Source: Prostheceraeus crozeri (lineage: Eukaryota > Platyhelminthes > Polycladida > Euryleptidae). Taken from it: DNA of 64,000 nucleotides. Positions within the stretch are counted from its first letter, which is position 1; every line of letters begins with the position of its first letter. The stretch is taken from the NCBI GenBank assembly GCA_907163375.1, contig CAJQUW010003219.1, positions 171,625 through 235,624 of the forward strand, given 5' to 3'. This document shows, one piece after another, positions 33,823-43,079 of the stretch. Under the pieces are notes generated by a model, which saw nothing but the letters and a program-made list of their open reading frames with translations, ran no database searches and had not been told where the DNA came from. The position numbers and the translations under genes are program-made.

Positions 33823-33853
33823 TTATGCAAATGTTGAGTCTCAAAGTATTAAA

Positions 33854-34471
33854 ATGGATTTCAGACTTCAATGCGATAAAGTTCTGACTGTATCAGGTCC
33901 ATCTCATGCAGGTAAAACTGTTTTCACGCTGAATTTATTGGATAAAAGAAGGGAGTTGTTTAAGGAACCTATCAATCGAGTGATTTGGTGTTATGGTATT
34001 TATCAACCGTCGCTGTTTCAGGAATTGCAAAGTCGCAACTTTATTCGACATGAAGGAATTATTGCAGTGGATAAACTTCAGTCTAATGATGTTGTTGTAT
34101 TGGATGGTTTATTAAAAGAAAGTAAGAATTCAAAAGATGTTACAGATATGTTCACTCGCGCAGCACATCATAAAAGGTGTTTTATCATCTATATCACACA
34201 AAATTTGTTTCCTGATGGAAAAGAAGCTCGTACACAATATCTGAATACACACTATTATGCTATTTTCAAGAATCCGCGAGATAAAAGTCAATTTGAAATT
34301 TTAGCGCGACAAGTTGCACCCAGAGGATCAAAAGCCTTAATTGAAATTTTTGAAGCAGCTACTGAAAAACCATACGGTTACTTATTCATTGACTTTACGC
34401 AAGAGTGTCCGGAAGAATTTAGATTTCGAAGTGATATTTCGAAAACTCCCATGATTATCTACAAACTATGA
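33854..34471 (+). CDS. ATP: Genome-packaging ATPase (A32/FtsK-HerA type)
   Basis: 205 aa from the first ATG (33854). Walker A is GPSHAGKT, Walker B is VVVLDG, and an ITQNLFP segment fits the sensor position of A32-like packaging ATPases, a core Polinton protein of about this length. The stop overlaps the next start as ATGA (34468-34471). It would drive DNA into capsids. No lesion is seen. Confidence 0.85.
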   Translation: MDFRLQCDKVLTVSGPSHAGKTVFTLNLLDKRRELFKEPINRVIWCYGIYQPSLFQELQSRNFIRHEGIIAVDKLQSNDVVVLDGLLKESKNSKDVTDMFTRAAHHKRCFIIYITQNLFPDGKEARTQYLNTHYYAIFKNPRDKSQFEILARQVAPRGSKALIEIFEAATEKPYGYLFIDFTQECPEEFRFRSDISKTPMIIYKL

Positions 34472-35160
34472 GTTCTTATTCTCGCATGATTGTCATTCCT
34501 CAGGATAAATATGTACAATTGACTGCCATGCAGCAAGTAAAGCAACCTCTTGCAAATCAAATGTATAGGAAAGAAATAGATTATCAGCAAAATGTTCACA
34601 TCAAAGATCCACATCGTGCTGTATTATTACAATCGGAAACTGTTGAGCAATTGAAAAACTTGAAGAATAAGATGCGTGACTCTGTATCGACTGCTACACC
34701 TTTAGCATCTCGCGCACATGCCATATCTCTTTTCAATAGTATTGAACCGCATCTCAATGTAAATGATAGAGGAGAAATCATTACAGATGAAAATAAAGTG
34801 ATTGATGCTTCACGTTATGAAGACTTGATTCAGTATGCGACACGTAGAAAGCGCCGTCAGGGCTATGTTCCACCTGGTTGGACATACTTTCTTAAACTAT
34901 TGAAAAAGCATAATGTGCCAAAATTTGCTTTGAATAATGAGACATTGAAAGAACTTGATTCAACAGTGGCTACTGCTCCAATGCTTCAGACGATGAAAAT
35001 GCCAACAAATTGGTTTAAGACGTCACCTGCTACATCCCCTCCCACACTCACTAAGCAAACAAGAGGAAGAACTCGACGTAGATCTACATCACCACTAAAA
35101 CTAGTAAAAGGAAAACGTAAAACAGCTCCTCCAAAGAAATACATGTTCTCAGACTATTAA
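34468..35160 (+). CDS. Conserved Polinton protein between ATPase and integrase
   Basis: 230 aa, intact. The N-terminal half is helical and charged. The middle has VIDASRYEDLIQYATR followed by PPGWTYFLKLLKKHNVP, a motif recurring in Polinton-encoded proteins. The C-terminus is Lys/Arg/Thr/Ser-rich (RGRTRRRS), suggesting nucleic-acid contact. Its position beside the ATPase fits a virion or packaging accessory role. No enzyme motif. Confidence 0.55.
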   Translation: MSSYSRMIVIPQDKYVQLTAMQQVKQPLANQMYRKEIDYQQNVHIKDPHRAVLLQSETVEQLKNLKNKMRDSVSTATPLASRAHAISLFNSIEPHLNVNDRGEIITDENKVIDASRYEDLIQYATRRKRRQGYVPPGWTYFLKLLKKHNVPKFALNNETLKELDSTVATAPMLQTMKMPTNWFKTSPATSPPTLTKQTRGRTRRRSTSPLKLVKGKRKTAPPKKYMFSDY

Positions 35161-35161
35161 T

Positions 35162-35360
35162 ATGAAGCAGATGTGTTGCTTACCATGTAATGAACCGCCG
35201 GAGGTGAGTGTCGTTGTCACTTGCACTTGCTGAAACTCCTAAGCAATGTGAACATGATCGCAAAACCGCTAAAGCTAAATGCTGCAGTTGTTGTAAATGT
35301 AGAGAGGCAAGAAAACAAAAAGATGAGAAGGAGGAAAAAGAGTCAGTCGTCATCGACTGA
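35162..35360 (+). pseudogene. Possible small Cys-rich ORF, frameshifted, overlapping integrase start
   Basis: ATG at 35162 begins KQMCCLPCNEPPE and ends near 35230. A second frame from about 35229 carries KCCSCCKCREARKQ and ends at TGA 35358. The two Cys-rich halves suggest one small zinc-binding gene with a frame break. Weak evidence. Confidence 0.25.
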
Positions 35361-36411
35361 ACGTTTGAAGTCAATCTATTATGATGTAAAACATCCGGCA
35401 GGATTTGCATCTATCAAGAAATTATCAAAAGCGAGTGGTCTTCCACAATCACAAGTGAAACGATGGTTAAAGGGTCAGGCTACCTATACACTCCACAAAC
35501 AAGCCAAAAAGAAGTACCGCACCCGCCATTATATTGTTCATGACATCGATGAACAGTGGCAAGCAGATTTGTGCGATGTCGCCTCCATTTCAAAACATAA
35601 CTCGGGCAATAATTTTATTTTAACCGTCATTGATATTTTCTCGCGTTATGCGTGGGCTCAACCTTTAAAAACTAAAGAAGGGAAAGGAGTAGCAAAAGCA
35701 TTCCAAACAATTTTTCGAGAGGGTTGTATTCCAAAAAGAATTCAGAGTGATCAAGGAAAAGAGTTTGAAAATCAGCATGTGACAAGATTATTTGAGAGGC
35801 ATGACATTGAGTCGTTTAGTGTAAAGAGTGCTTATAAAGCTGCACTCGTTGAACGTTTTAATCACACATTAAAAAATCGCTTGTGGCGACATTTTACTGC
35901 CAACTTGACACAAAATTGGACAAAGGTTCTACAAGATACACTCCATGCCTACAATCACTCTATCCATCGTTCTATTGGACTCAGACCAGTAGATGTAAAT
36001 GCTGACAATGTAGATAAAGTGCGCGAATCATTCCAACGTAAACGCACTCATGTGAAAAGTGATGTGAAAATTGGCGATAAAGTTCGTATCTCAAAAGTGA
36101 AAAGTGTTTTTGCCAAAGGGTACCTTCCGAATTGGACAGAGGAGGTATTTACAGTATCAAGGATTAATCAAAAAGACTCTCCGACCACCTACAAGTTGAA
36201 AGATTACGATAATGAAGAAATTGAGGGTAGCTTTTACCGCGATGAGATTGAGGTAGTCACTGAAAGTGAAACATATTTGGTAGAGAAAATCATTCGATGT
36301 AAAAAACGGCAAGGTGAAGAATGGTGTCTTGTTAAGTGGACTGGTTATCCTTCAAGTATGAACTCTTGGATGCGTCGTGCCGACATCTGTCATCTAAGTG
36401 ATCGACAGTGA
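35254..36411 (+). CDS. INT: Retroviral-type integrase with C-terminal chromodomain
   Basis: The N-terminal part has an HTH-like segment (SGLPQSQVKRWLKG). The RVE core has Asp in WQADLCDV, SDQGKEF and LVERFNHTLK. The last Asp and Glu are separated by 33 residues, close to the usual 35. An SH3-like region (IGDKVRISK) and a chromodomain (YLVEKIIR..WCLVKWTGYP) follow, as in Polinton and Ty3-type integrases. The start is the first ATG (35254); 35323 (MRRRKK) is equally likely. The enzyme inserts the element with 6-bp target duplications in known Polintons. No lesion. Confidence 0.9.
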   Translation: MIAKPLKLNAAVVVNVERQENKKMRRRKKSQSSSTERLKSIYYDVKHPAGFASIKKLSKASGLPQSQVKRWLKGQATYTLHKQAKKKYRTRHYIVHDIDEQWQADLCDVASISKHNSGNNFILTVIDIFSRYAWAQPLKTKEGKGVAKAFQTIFREGCIPKRIQSDQGKEFENQHVTRLFERHDIESFSVKSAYKAALVERFNHTLKNRLWRHFTANLTQNWTKVLQDTLHAYNHSIHRSIGLRPVDVNADNVDKVRESFQRKRTHVKSDVKIGDKVRISKVKSVFAKGYLPNWTEEVFTVSRINQKDSPTTYKLKDYDNEEIEGSFYRDEIEVVTESETYLVEKIIRCKKRQGEEWCLVKWTGYPSSMNSWMRRADICHLSDRQ

Positions 36412-36452
36412 TTTATGCAAAGTTGTAACTAACAATGTTTAGGGTTTGAGCT

Positions 36453-36866
36453 ATGAATCCAACTGCCTCATTTTATTCACGACCCTCCTATGTAAGTGGT
36501 GGAGGACAAATTTACATCGGCGCTCGCCGCCAACGTGGAGGTAGCAAACTTGGTGCAGTGAAATCTGTTGTAGCACCTCTCATATCCAATGTCGGAAGAT
36601 CTTTAAAACGAAATGTTTTAAGTAATGCCGTTGGCTTTGCTGGTGATGTTGCTAGTGATCTTTCCAGAGGTAGAAGTTTTAAGAGCAGTTTGTTGAATCG
36701 TGGGAAGGAACGCGGTTTAAAAACATTGAAGCAGACCTTTGCTGGTGTTACTCAAGGAAAGAAATCACCTAAACGAATGAATAAAGGAAAGAGGAAACAT
36801 CGCGGAGCTGGTAAAGGTGCGATCTTCAGTCAAAAGGCATTCACGCAAACGTCGCAGAGGCTCTAA
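36453..36866 (+). CDS. pVI-like minor capsid protein
   Basis: 137 aa, basic and Gly/Ser-rich. An N-terminal Tyr/Gly stretch (YVSGGGQIYIG) is followed by amphipathic helices (LGAVKSVVAPLISNVG) and a Lys-rich tail. Lying directly before the capsid gene, which is followed by the protease, it matches the adenovirus pVI-hexon-protease order. Similar proteins occur at this position in other Polintons. Homology to pVI is inferred from composition and synteny. Confidence 0.5.
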   Translation: MNPTASFYSRPSYVSGGGQIYIGARRQRGGSKLGAVKSVVAPLISNVGRSLKRNVLSNAVGFAGDVASDLSRGRSFKSSLLNRGKERGLKTLKQTFAGVTQGKKSPKRMNKGKRKHRGAGKGAIFSQKAFTQTSQRL

Positions 36867-36911
36867 TCATTCATCAGGCGCTAAACGACGACGCTGCCAT
36901 AACTTCTAATC

Positions 36912-38189
36912 ATGGAGTGTAAAACTTCCGGTTTTTGTTTGTTTGATCAACAAGCCATACAGACAGATATTCTTAGTTCAAGTATTGTAGATTATCATCC
37001 TCGAACAGCTGAGAATGCTGGCCCCATTGAATTTGTTATTCCTGGTGGTAGTGATGACTACATAGATTTGAGTTATGCGATGCTTGATTTGAGGTTTAGA
37101 ATTCAGCAAGCAGATGGAACTGCTATTGACAATACACATAAAGTTGGATTGAACAATTCACCATTGACTACATTACTTCGCGATGTTTCTCTAACGATTG
37201 GAGAGCAGCAGGTGGAAGGTGGTCAAAGCGATTATCCCTATAAATCATATTTCAATCATGTACCACAGTTTCATCCAGCAGCACAAAAAAGTCATATGGA
37301 AGCCATGGGATGGTACAGAGATGAAGCAGGAAAATTTGATGTTGAAACAAACAGTGGCTTTGTAAAGCGATCTGCTATGATTAAAGATAGTAGAGTATGT
37401 CAGCTATATGGTCCGCTGAATTTAGACTTCTTTAGACAGTCAAAGTTTTTACTCTGTAATACCAGCATGCGACTCAAGCTGACATTGAATAAGCCTGAAT
37501 TTGCGCTGAATGCATTTGCTAAAGTTGACAATTTTAGAATTCATGTGGAAGATATTGCACTTTACATTCGTCGAGTAGTACCGAATCCAAGTGTCATTAG
37601 AGGACATGCTGAAGGTCTTAACCGCCAAAATGCCATTTACCCCGTTCAGCATACAAAGCTTCTCACCTTTACAATTCCGAAAGATCAAAAGAGTTTCATG
37701 AAAGATGGCCTCTTTCCATCGGAATCACCGAAGCTCCTCATGGTGGCAATGGTTGAAAATGATGCATTTAATGGTAATATAAAGAAGAATCCTTTCAATT
37801 TTAAACACAATCAGTTAAGTGAAATTGCTTTACGTGTAAATGGTGTGAGTCATCCTGGTCCACCCTACAAACTAGATTTTGCTGCAGATCAATTTATGCG
37901 CAGTTATGTTGATTTTATGGATGTCTTTGGCTTTTACAAATCGGATGACACCAACGGACTCACTATGAAAGAGTTTAAGAGTGGATATACTATTTATGCA
38001 TTTGATTTGACTGCTGACAGCGATATTAGTGCCCCCTATCGTCAAGCGAACGTGCCTCATAATATTCGTTTGGATTTGACGTTCAAAAGAACACTACCTG
38101 AGACGATCAATGTATTAATTTATGCAGTCTTCGATTCAAATATTGAAATTACAAAGTATCGTGACGTGATTCTTCAGTATAATCGTTAA
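36912..38189 (+). CDS. MCP: Polinton major capsid protein (double jelly-roll)
   Basis: 425 aa, intact. The N-terminus has GPIEFVIPGGSDDYIDL; the C-terminal block has FDLTADSDIS, LRLDLTFKR-like IRLDLTFKRTLPETINV and EITKYRDVILQY. This is the widespread Polinton protein whose family was recognised as a double jelly-roll capsid protein; 425 aa fits that fold. It forms the icosahedral shell. Its TAA overlaps the protease start (TAATG), and the pVI-like gene lies 45 bp upstream. The A copy has a one-base insertion. Confidence 0.82.
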   Translation: MECKTSGFCLFDQQAIQTDILSSSIVDYHPRTAENAGPIEFVIPGGSDDYIDLSYAMLDLRFRIQQADGTAIDNTHKVGLNNSPLTTLLRDVSLTIGEQQVEGGQSDYPYKSYFNHVPQFHPAAQKSHMEAMGWYRDEAGKFDVETNSGFVKRSAMIKDSRVCQLYGPLNLDFFRQSKFLLCNTSMRLKLTLNKPEFALNAFAKVDNFRIHVEDIALYIRRVVPNPSVIRGHAEGLNRQNAIYPVQHTKLLTFTIPKDQKSFMKDGLFPSESPKLLMVAMVENDAFNGNIKKNPFNFKHNQLSEIALRVNGVSHPGPPYKLDFAADQFMRSYVDFMDVFGFYKSDDTNGLTMKEFKSGYTIYAFDLTADSDISAPYRQANVPHNIRLDLTFKRTLPETINVLIYAVFDSNIEITKYRDVILQYNR

Positions 38190-38719
38190 TGAGTTGGTTG
38201 ACTGCTGACGATATTAAGACTGAAGTGCAGCGTAATGCAGACGAAGCGACGTTGAAAGCTTTCGATAATGTCTATTCGCTCGATACCTTACCACCTGCAG
38301 TAAATCACTATCCCATCTTTATTGTGCTAAACACTCATTCGCAGAATTTAGGCGGGGAGCATTGGAAAGCGATCTTTATTGGAGAAGACCGACGTGGTGA
38401 ACTATTTGACTCTCTTGCTCAACCTCCAAATATACCAACACAGCAGTGGTTGAGAAAACATACGCGTCAATATCAGCGAAATGAACGCATACTACAACAT
38501 CCACTTTCATCAACGTGTGGTGCTTTTGTACTGTACTTCATCTTAAAACGTTTACATGTATCTCGATTTGTATCTGTTATTCAAAACTTTTCATGTAATC
38601 CATCCTCTAATGAAAAAATGATTTGTAATTTCTATCATGATTTGAAATTAAAACATCATGTTGGAAAAATTGTTTTTTATTTTACAATCCGCTGGGTACG
38701 TACATACTCGATGAGATAG
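38189..38719 (+). CDS. PRO: Adenovirus-type capsid maturation cysteine protease
   Basis: 176 codons. Catalytic landmarks are His58 (GGEHWK), an acidic residue in GELFDSL (71 or 74), Gln103 and Cys110 (STCGAFVLY), the His-Asp/Glu-Gln-Cys pattern of C48/C5 proteases. The frame overlaps the 3' end of the minus-strand TBP-like gene by 43 bp. A is shortened after codon 145. It would process capsid precursors such as the pVI- and pX-like proteins. Confidence 0.85.
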   Translation: MSWLTADDIKTEVQRNADEATLKAFDNVYSLDTLPPAVNHYPIFIVLNTHSQNLGGEHWKAIFIGEDRRGELFDSLAQPPNIPTQQWLRKHTRQYQRNERILQHPLSSTCGAFVLYFILKRLHVSRFVSVIQNFSCNPSSNEKMICNFYHDLKLKHHVGKIVFYFTIRWVRTYSMR

Positions 38720-39222
38720 TCAAGGATCAAATTTGCTTGTACATGAGATTTTAATCCAGTAATGATCACTTTACTATTATTAAAGATTGCCACATGCACA
38801 GGTAACCAACAACTAATGAGAGCTGCAGGAAAAAGTTCGGGTTCATAACACAAATTGTAACTGCTGGTACGAATCTTCAAAAATGATACACTTTCACTCA
38901 ATTGAGTAGAGATCAGCATATTGTCCACAGTCAGATTCGACATCACACACCTCTCCCTCTTCCATATCCGACGTAGTAGTCTTTGTAGCTCTAAGCGCAT
39001 TGACTGCGCCGATGAATGAGAAAGGGCGCCGAGAATCTGTACAGTCCCATTTGGGAAGAGTTGAAGATTCCGTGAATTGTTCATCTTCACCACTAACATT
39101 TGAGGACGGCCCGGGTAATACTTGCTGTTTGGAAGCTGTTGGTGTAATGTTGTGAGATCGATTTTGGTGTAGAGTCTGAAGCGACGGAGAATGTTGACGA
39201 TGGTGTAGCGATGGCGCTTCAT
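38677..39222 (-). CDS. TATA-binding-protein-like protein (element B)
   Basis: 181 aa, intact, collinear with the A copy. Repeat 1 has IDLTTLHQQLPNSKYYPGRP, then NLQLFPNGTVQILG. Repeat 2 has LCYEPELFPAALI, then VAIFNNSKVIITGLK. Both halves align with the TBP core repeats; the second keeps YEPELFP exactly. Of the four TBP intercalating-Phe sites three are Phe and one is Pro (GRPQ). The protein may recognise TATA-like promoters of the element or compete with host TBP. The start is the Met at 39222; the frame is open further upstream. It overlaps the PC4-like gene 38894-39544. Confidence 0.75.
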   Translation of the reverse strand: MKRHRYTIVNILRRFRLYTKIDLTTLHQQLPNSKYYPGRPQMLVVKMNNSRNLQLFPNGTVQILGALSHSSAQSMRLELQRLLRRIWKRERCVMSNLTVDNMLISTQLSESVSFLKIRTSSYNLCYEPELFPAALISCWLPVHVAIFNNSKVIITGLKSHVQANLILDYLIEYVRTQRIVK

Positions 39223-39544
39223 GATGAAAGAATAAGTAAATTGAGCGATGTACCTTCCTTTTATACTTTTCCCAACTACCTTGATGAAATGTGAAGTTAG
39301 CATGAAGTTGGGAATGATAGAGTTGAATTCGCCGACTGTTGACGCGCAGCCAGATGCGATTTCCAATACGTGAATGTCTTTTCATATAGAAGTATTTCAA
39401 ATCCTTCATGATATGATGTAGAGATTGAAAATGACGATAAGATAAAGCAAACTCTCTTCTCACATTTCCAGTTGAATCTTTGAAATAGACGTTTCGATCA
39501 TGATCCGTTTCAATACGTTGTAGGGAATCTAATTTCCAACTCAT
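38894..39544 (-). CDS. PC4-like protein with acidic/Ser-rich tail (element B)
   Basis: 216 aa, intact. The N-terminal half has WKLDSLQ, NVYFKDSTGNVRR, IMKDLKYF and GSWEKYKRKVHRS. The tail is Ser/Thr/Glu-rich with SFIGAVNALRA and ends DLYSIE. The last 329 bp also encode the TBP-like N-terminus in another frame. It is a paralogue of the gene at 39567-39926. PC4/p15 resemblance is at motif level; a transcription coactivator role beside the TBP-like gene is inferred. Confidence 0.55.
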   Translation of the reverse strand: MSWKLDSLQRIETDHDRNVYFKDSTGNVRREFALSYRHFQSLHHIMKDLKYFYMKRHSRIGNRIWLRVNSRRIQLYHSQLHANFTFHQGSWEKYKRKVHRSIYLFFHHEAPSLHHRQHSPSLQTLHQNRSHNITPTASKQQVLPGPSSNVSGEDEQFTESSTLPKWDCTDSRRPFSFIGAVNALRATKTTTSDMEEGEVCDVESDCGQYADLYSIE

Positions 39545-39566
39545 GGTGCGTGGTAGTCATGTCTGA

Positions 39567-39926
39567 TTAAGATTTGCATAGTAGGGCGATGAACTCACGA
39601 CGAATAAATGTCATGATGATGGAGCGATGTATGTATCTTCTATACTTCTCCCAATTGTATTTGCGAAATGAGAAACAGTTTGCGGAATGAGAATGGTAGA
39701 TTTGAATTTCATTTCTGTAATGTTGAAGCCAAACTTGATCACCCAAGGAGATGAATCTTAATGTTTCAAAATATTCCAAATCCCTCATGATATCATTGAG
39801 GTTGACAAATTGTCGCCATGTTAATGTAATACCTCTTGATGCATGACCATGAGAATTTTTGAAATGTACGTTTCCATCAGGATCAACTCTGATATATTGT
39901 AGAGAGTCCAAAATCCAAGTCTTCAT
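39567..39926 (-). CDS. PC4-like small protein (element B)
   Basis: About 119 aa from ATG 39926. Contains RGITLTWRQFVNLNDIM and a second half LGDQVWLQ..EIQIYHS..YNWEKYRRYIH. The RGIxLTxxQ motif resembles the GISLTxEQW signature of PC4-type ssDNA-binding domains. It is divergently oriented to the gene at 39962 with a 35-bp gap containing AATATAAAA. One codon longer than A by an in-frame ATG duplication. Confidence 0.5.
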   Translation of the reverse strand: MKTWILDSLQYIRVDPDGNVHFKNSHGHASRGITLTWRQFVNLNDIMRDLEYFETLRFISLGDQVWLQHYRNEIQIYHSHSANCFSFRKYNWEKYRRYIHRSIIMTFIRREFIALLCKS

Positions 39927-39961
39927 GATGTTATGCAAAGTCGCAGATCAGCAATATAAAA

Positions 39962-41339
39962 ATGTCGTTTTATCATATTTTGCTTAGTAATGCGGCCGCA
40001 AATAGATTTGCTAGTAATCGAGCCGCACTCTTTTCTACTCCCATTGATCATACACAACAGCTAAATGGAAATTGGGAAGTGGGTGTCACTCAACTTGTTT
40101 ATAGCAACTGTGTCTATACTTTTGATCATGAGGTGATGACTATTAATATGAGACGTACAGCTGCTTACCAATGTGAAAAGGGCTGCCGAGTATACATTCC
40201 ACAGTGGCCAAAGAAAGATCTCTTATCATGTAAAAAGTTTATATATGATTTCCTGAATAAAGCGAGTAAACATATTGTCCAATTTACTCCGCACAATGAT
40301 GATCATACTTATGTACATCATGTAGTTGAGAAAAATTGGATTGTTGGTTTAAGCCCAAGTTTAAGAAATGATTTAGGTTACCTTGCTAGCGCCTTAACAA
40401 GCTATGATAATTTTAACGTTAATTACCACATAAGTGGTTATAAACAGTTAATATATCGAGAGGAAGCTTATTATGTAGATCTTATTCCAAGAAATGAGAA
40501 GACGTTGGTGAAGAAGATTGTGATTAAGCCAAGAAAGACAAACATGACTCCTGAAACATTATTGAAGAAGTTTAATTATCTCCTTCGAGTTGATGGTAAA
40601 CAAGTGGCAACATTGACTTATATCAAATCATCTAATCATATTGCAATAAGTAAATTAAATGATGATAATCTAGTATTAGTTTGTTCAAAAGATTTTCATC
40701 AGTTCTTACGACATCATTCTGCAGCTGTTCATGGAAAATTTGATATGCAACATTTACCATGTGAAAGGTCAAATCAATTTGATACAGAATGGACCGTATC
40801 TTTATACAGAAAGTGTGTAGGGCCCTTAGGTGGTATCTTACATGAAACAAGAGTGTTGATGCCTCGCATTATTACTTCAGTTAAATTGGTTGTAGATTAT
40901 TTAAATGAAGTGATTAATGAGCAACATATTTCATTTTCTGAAAAAGAAGGTACTTTGTTGTATTGAACTAATTATGGATAAAACTCTAATGGACATTTTG
41001 GGTTTTGATCAAGATATCTTTAAAAGTGGTGCTGTAACCAAAGCTAACGCAGACATGTCGCTATCGCGTCGTATTAACTATTTTCAGATATATTCCAATA
41101 TTGGTGAAGATGTACGTGTGGGAGATGTTGAAGCTCCATTGCTAGCAATGATACCATACCAGCCAAAAAGCTGCAGTATTTTATCTGAGCATACTTTCAA
41201 GAAAGTGCATTATACAAAGCTGAAATCAAACTACATCCCACAAATTGATATTGCAATTTATGACGATGCTGGTGCGTTGATTCCTTTTCATAAAGATGCT
41301 GTGACAAGTATCACACTCCATTTCCGAATGAAGAGTTAA
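39962..41339 (+). pseudogene. WEVGV-module Polinton protein 1, frameshifted (element B)
   Basis: Open frames 39962-40966 and 40917-41339. Near 40955 about 20 bases present in A (in the segment following EKEGT) are missing, breaking the frame. The N-terminus has NGNWEVGVTQLVYSN; the middle has RIITSVKLVVDYLNEVI; the C-terminal part DILGFDQDIF. The module repeats suggest an internal duplication shared with the next gene. Candidate minor virion protein; unproven. Confidence 0.6.
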
Positions 41340-41370
41340 TGCAAAAGTATGCTAATATATTTTTTCCAAT

Positions 41371-42900
41371 GTGAATAATATGGTAAGTGAAAAAAGAGAT
41401 TCGTTTCTAATTTACTTACCCAGTAGTGCTTCTATGAATAAATTTCCCAAAAATAAACCATCAGACTATCGAGTAGAATTAAATCGCCCACTGCATTTAG
41501 AAGGTGAATGGGAGGTTGGCGTTTCTAGTATTTGCTATGATAGCAATATTCAGAATGTGAATGATTTGGAAGAAATGATATTGACTCCTCGCACCCATGA
41601 TGGAATAAGGATGAATAATGCATTGCAGTTCCCATACAATTTAACATCAGATGGAAAGTGGAACTATGAATGAATTCAGATAAGATCAGATTATTATGAA
41701 CCATTTGGGAATGAGAAAATTATTAAGGCGTTCAATAGTGGTAATACTTCCATCATGAAGAATAAAAATCAGAAAGCTTATGAGTTTACTATCTATCATT
41801 GGAGTGGGAGACAGTTCCTTCGCTTTCATTCTTTTACTAAAGGTCTTACACTGAGGTTGGATAATGAATTCTATCCACATCTCGGTTTTGGCCATGGACT
41901 ACATCTAACGTCAATTGCTACTGCAAATGTTAAGAAAGTTTATTCAAATCAAATCAACAAATTTCATTATAGATTTAAAATATTTGATGAAGATGTTGTA
42001 GAATGTGACGAACGCATCATTTTGAAAAAGTGTGGTGTTCAACCTTTATCACTTATTGAGTTATTAAAACGATGGAATGAGACTGTGGGTAAGAAGTATG
42101 GAGAGAAAATCATGGCGGACAAAAATAAGTTGGTTATTCAGAAATATAATGACAAACTTACAGTTTATTTCTCTCCAAACTTGCGTCATTTTGTAAGACA
42201 TTATACACCTATTGTTGGAAGCGGTGTGGTGTATGGTTCTCATGAATATCACACTAAAGCTGATTCACTTAATGATGAATGGTGGGTGGACATCTATGGT
42301 GATCGCATCAAGAAAATTTACCAGTCTTATGAAGAATCTAAAGTTGCTATCAATATAATGCCGCGTCTATATCATACAGTTGAAAGCTTCATTCATGTAG
42401 TAAATCCTTATATACAACAGAAGTTGAAGCATGTGATGAAAAGTAAATATGATGTAAAGACACACCACATTTCGTTTTCAATTGAAAATCAACGCGTTGT
42501 TCTGAAACTGGGTGATGACATTCAATGTCAATTTAGTAAAAATTTGAAAAAACTCTTTGGTTTTTCAATGCTACAAACTGTGTTTACTGCTGCGCATACG
42601 ATTGGTATAGAAACACCAATGACACTTGATAAACATGAACAGCACCTTTACATTCAAAGTGATTTGATTCTACCTATTTCTGTTGGTGAGAAAAAAGAAT
42701 ACATTTTACGTGATTTCATTCATGATAAAGACGCTTCATATGGAATAGTCGAGAAGATGTTTGAATCTATTTTCTATCATCCCGTCGTCAAACAAACTAT
42801 ACCCTCTATTACTATCAAAATTACCAATGGTTTACAAGAGTGCATCCATGTGAAAGATACTAAATCCCTCGTAAATTTAGTGTTTCTGAAAATAAAGTGA
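41371..42900 (+). pseudogene. WEVGV-module Polinton protein 2, nonsense-disrupted (element B)
   Basis: Open frames 41371-41673 and 41755-42900 are one gene. TGA at 41671-41673 replaces a Trp codon of A. Signature FLIYLPSSASMNKFPKN with EGEWEVGVSSICYDS, a second NDEWWVDIYGD module, then KKLFGFSML. The C-terminal reading differs from A in the last residues. AATAAA occurs near 42920. The true start is uncertain (41371 or 41380). Confidence 0.6.
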
Positions 42901-43079
42901 AGTCATTGTGATATGTTTATTGAAATAAAAATATGTATATGAAAAAGTCTTTTCACAGATATGGGGGGAATGGGCTGACTGTAGGCATATATTCACAAGG
43001 AAGAAACGATCTCATGCGATACATAAAACAACCATGTATATCTACAAAAAGCAACATCAAAATACTGAGTTAAAGTTGA

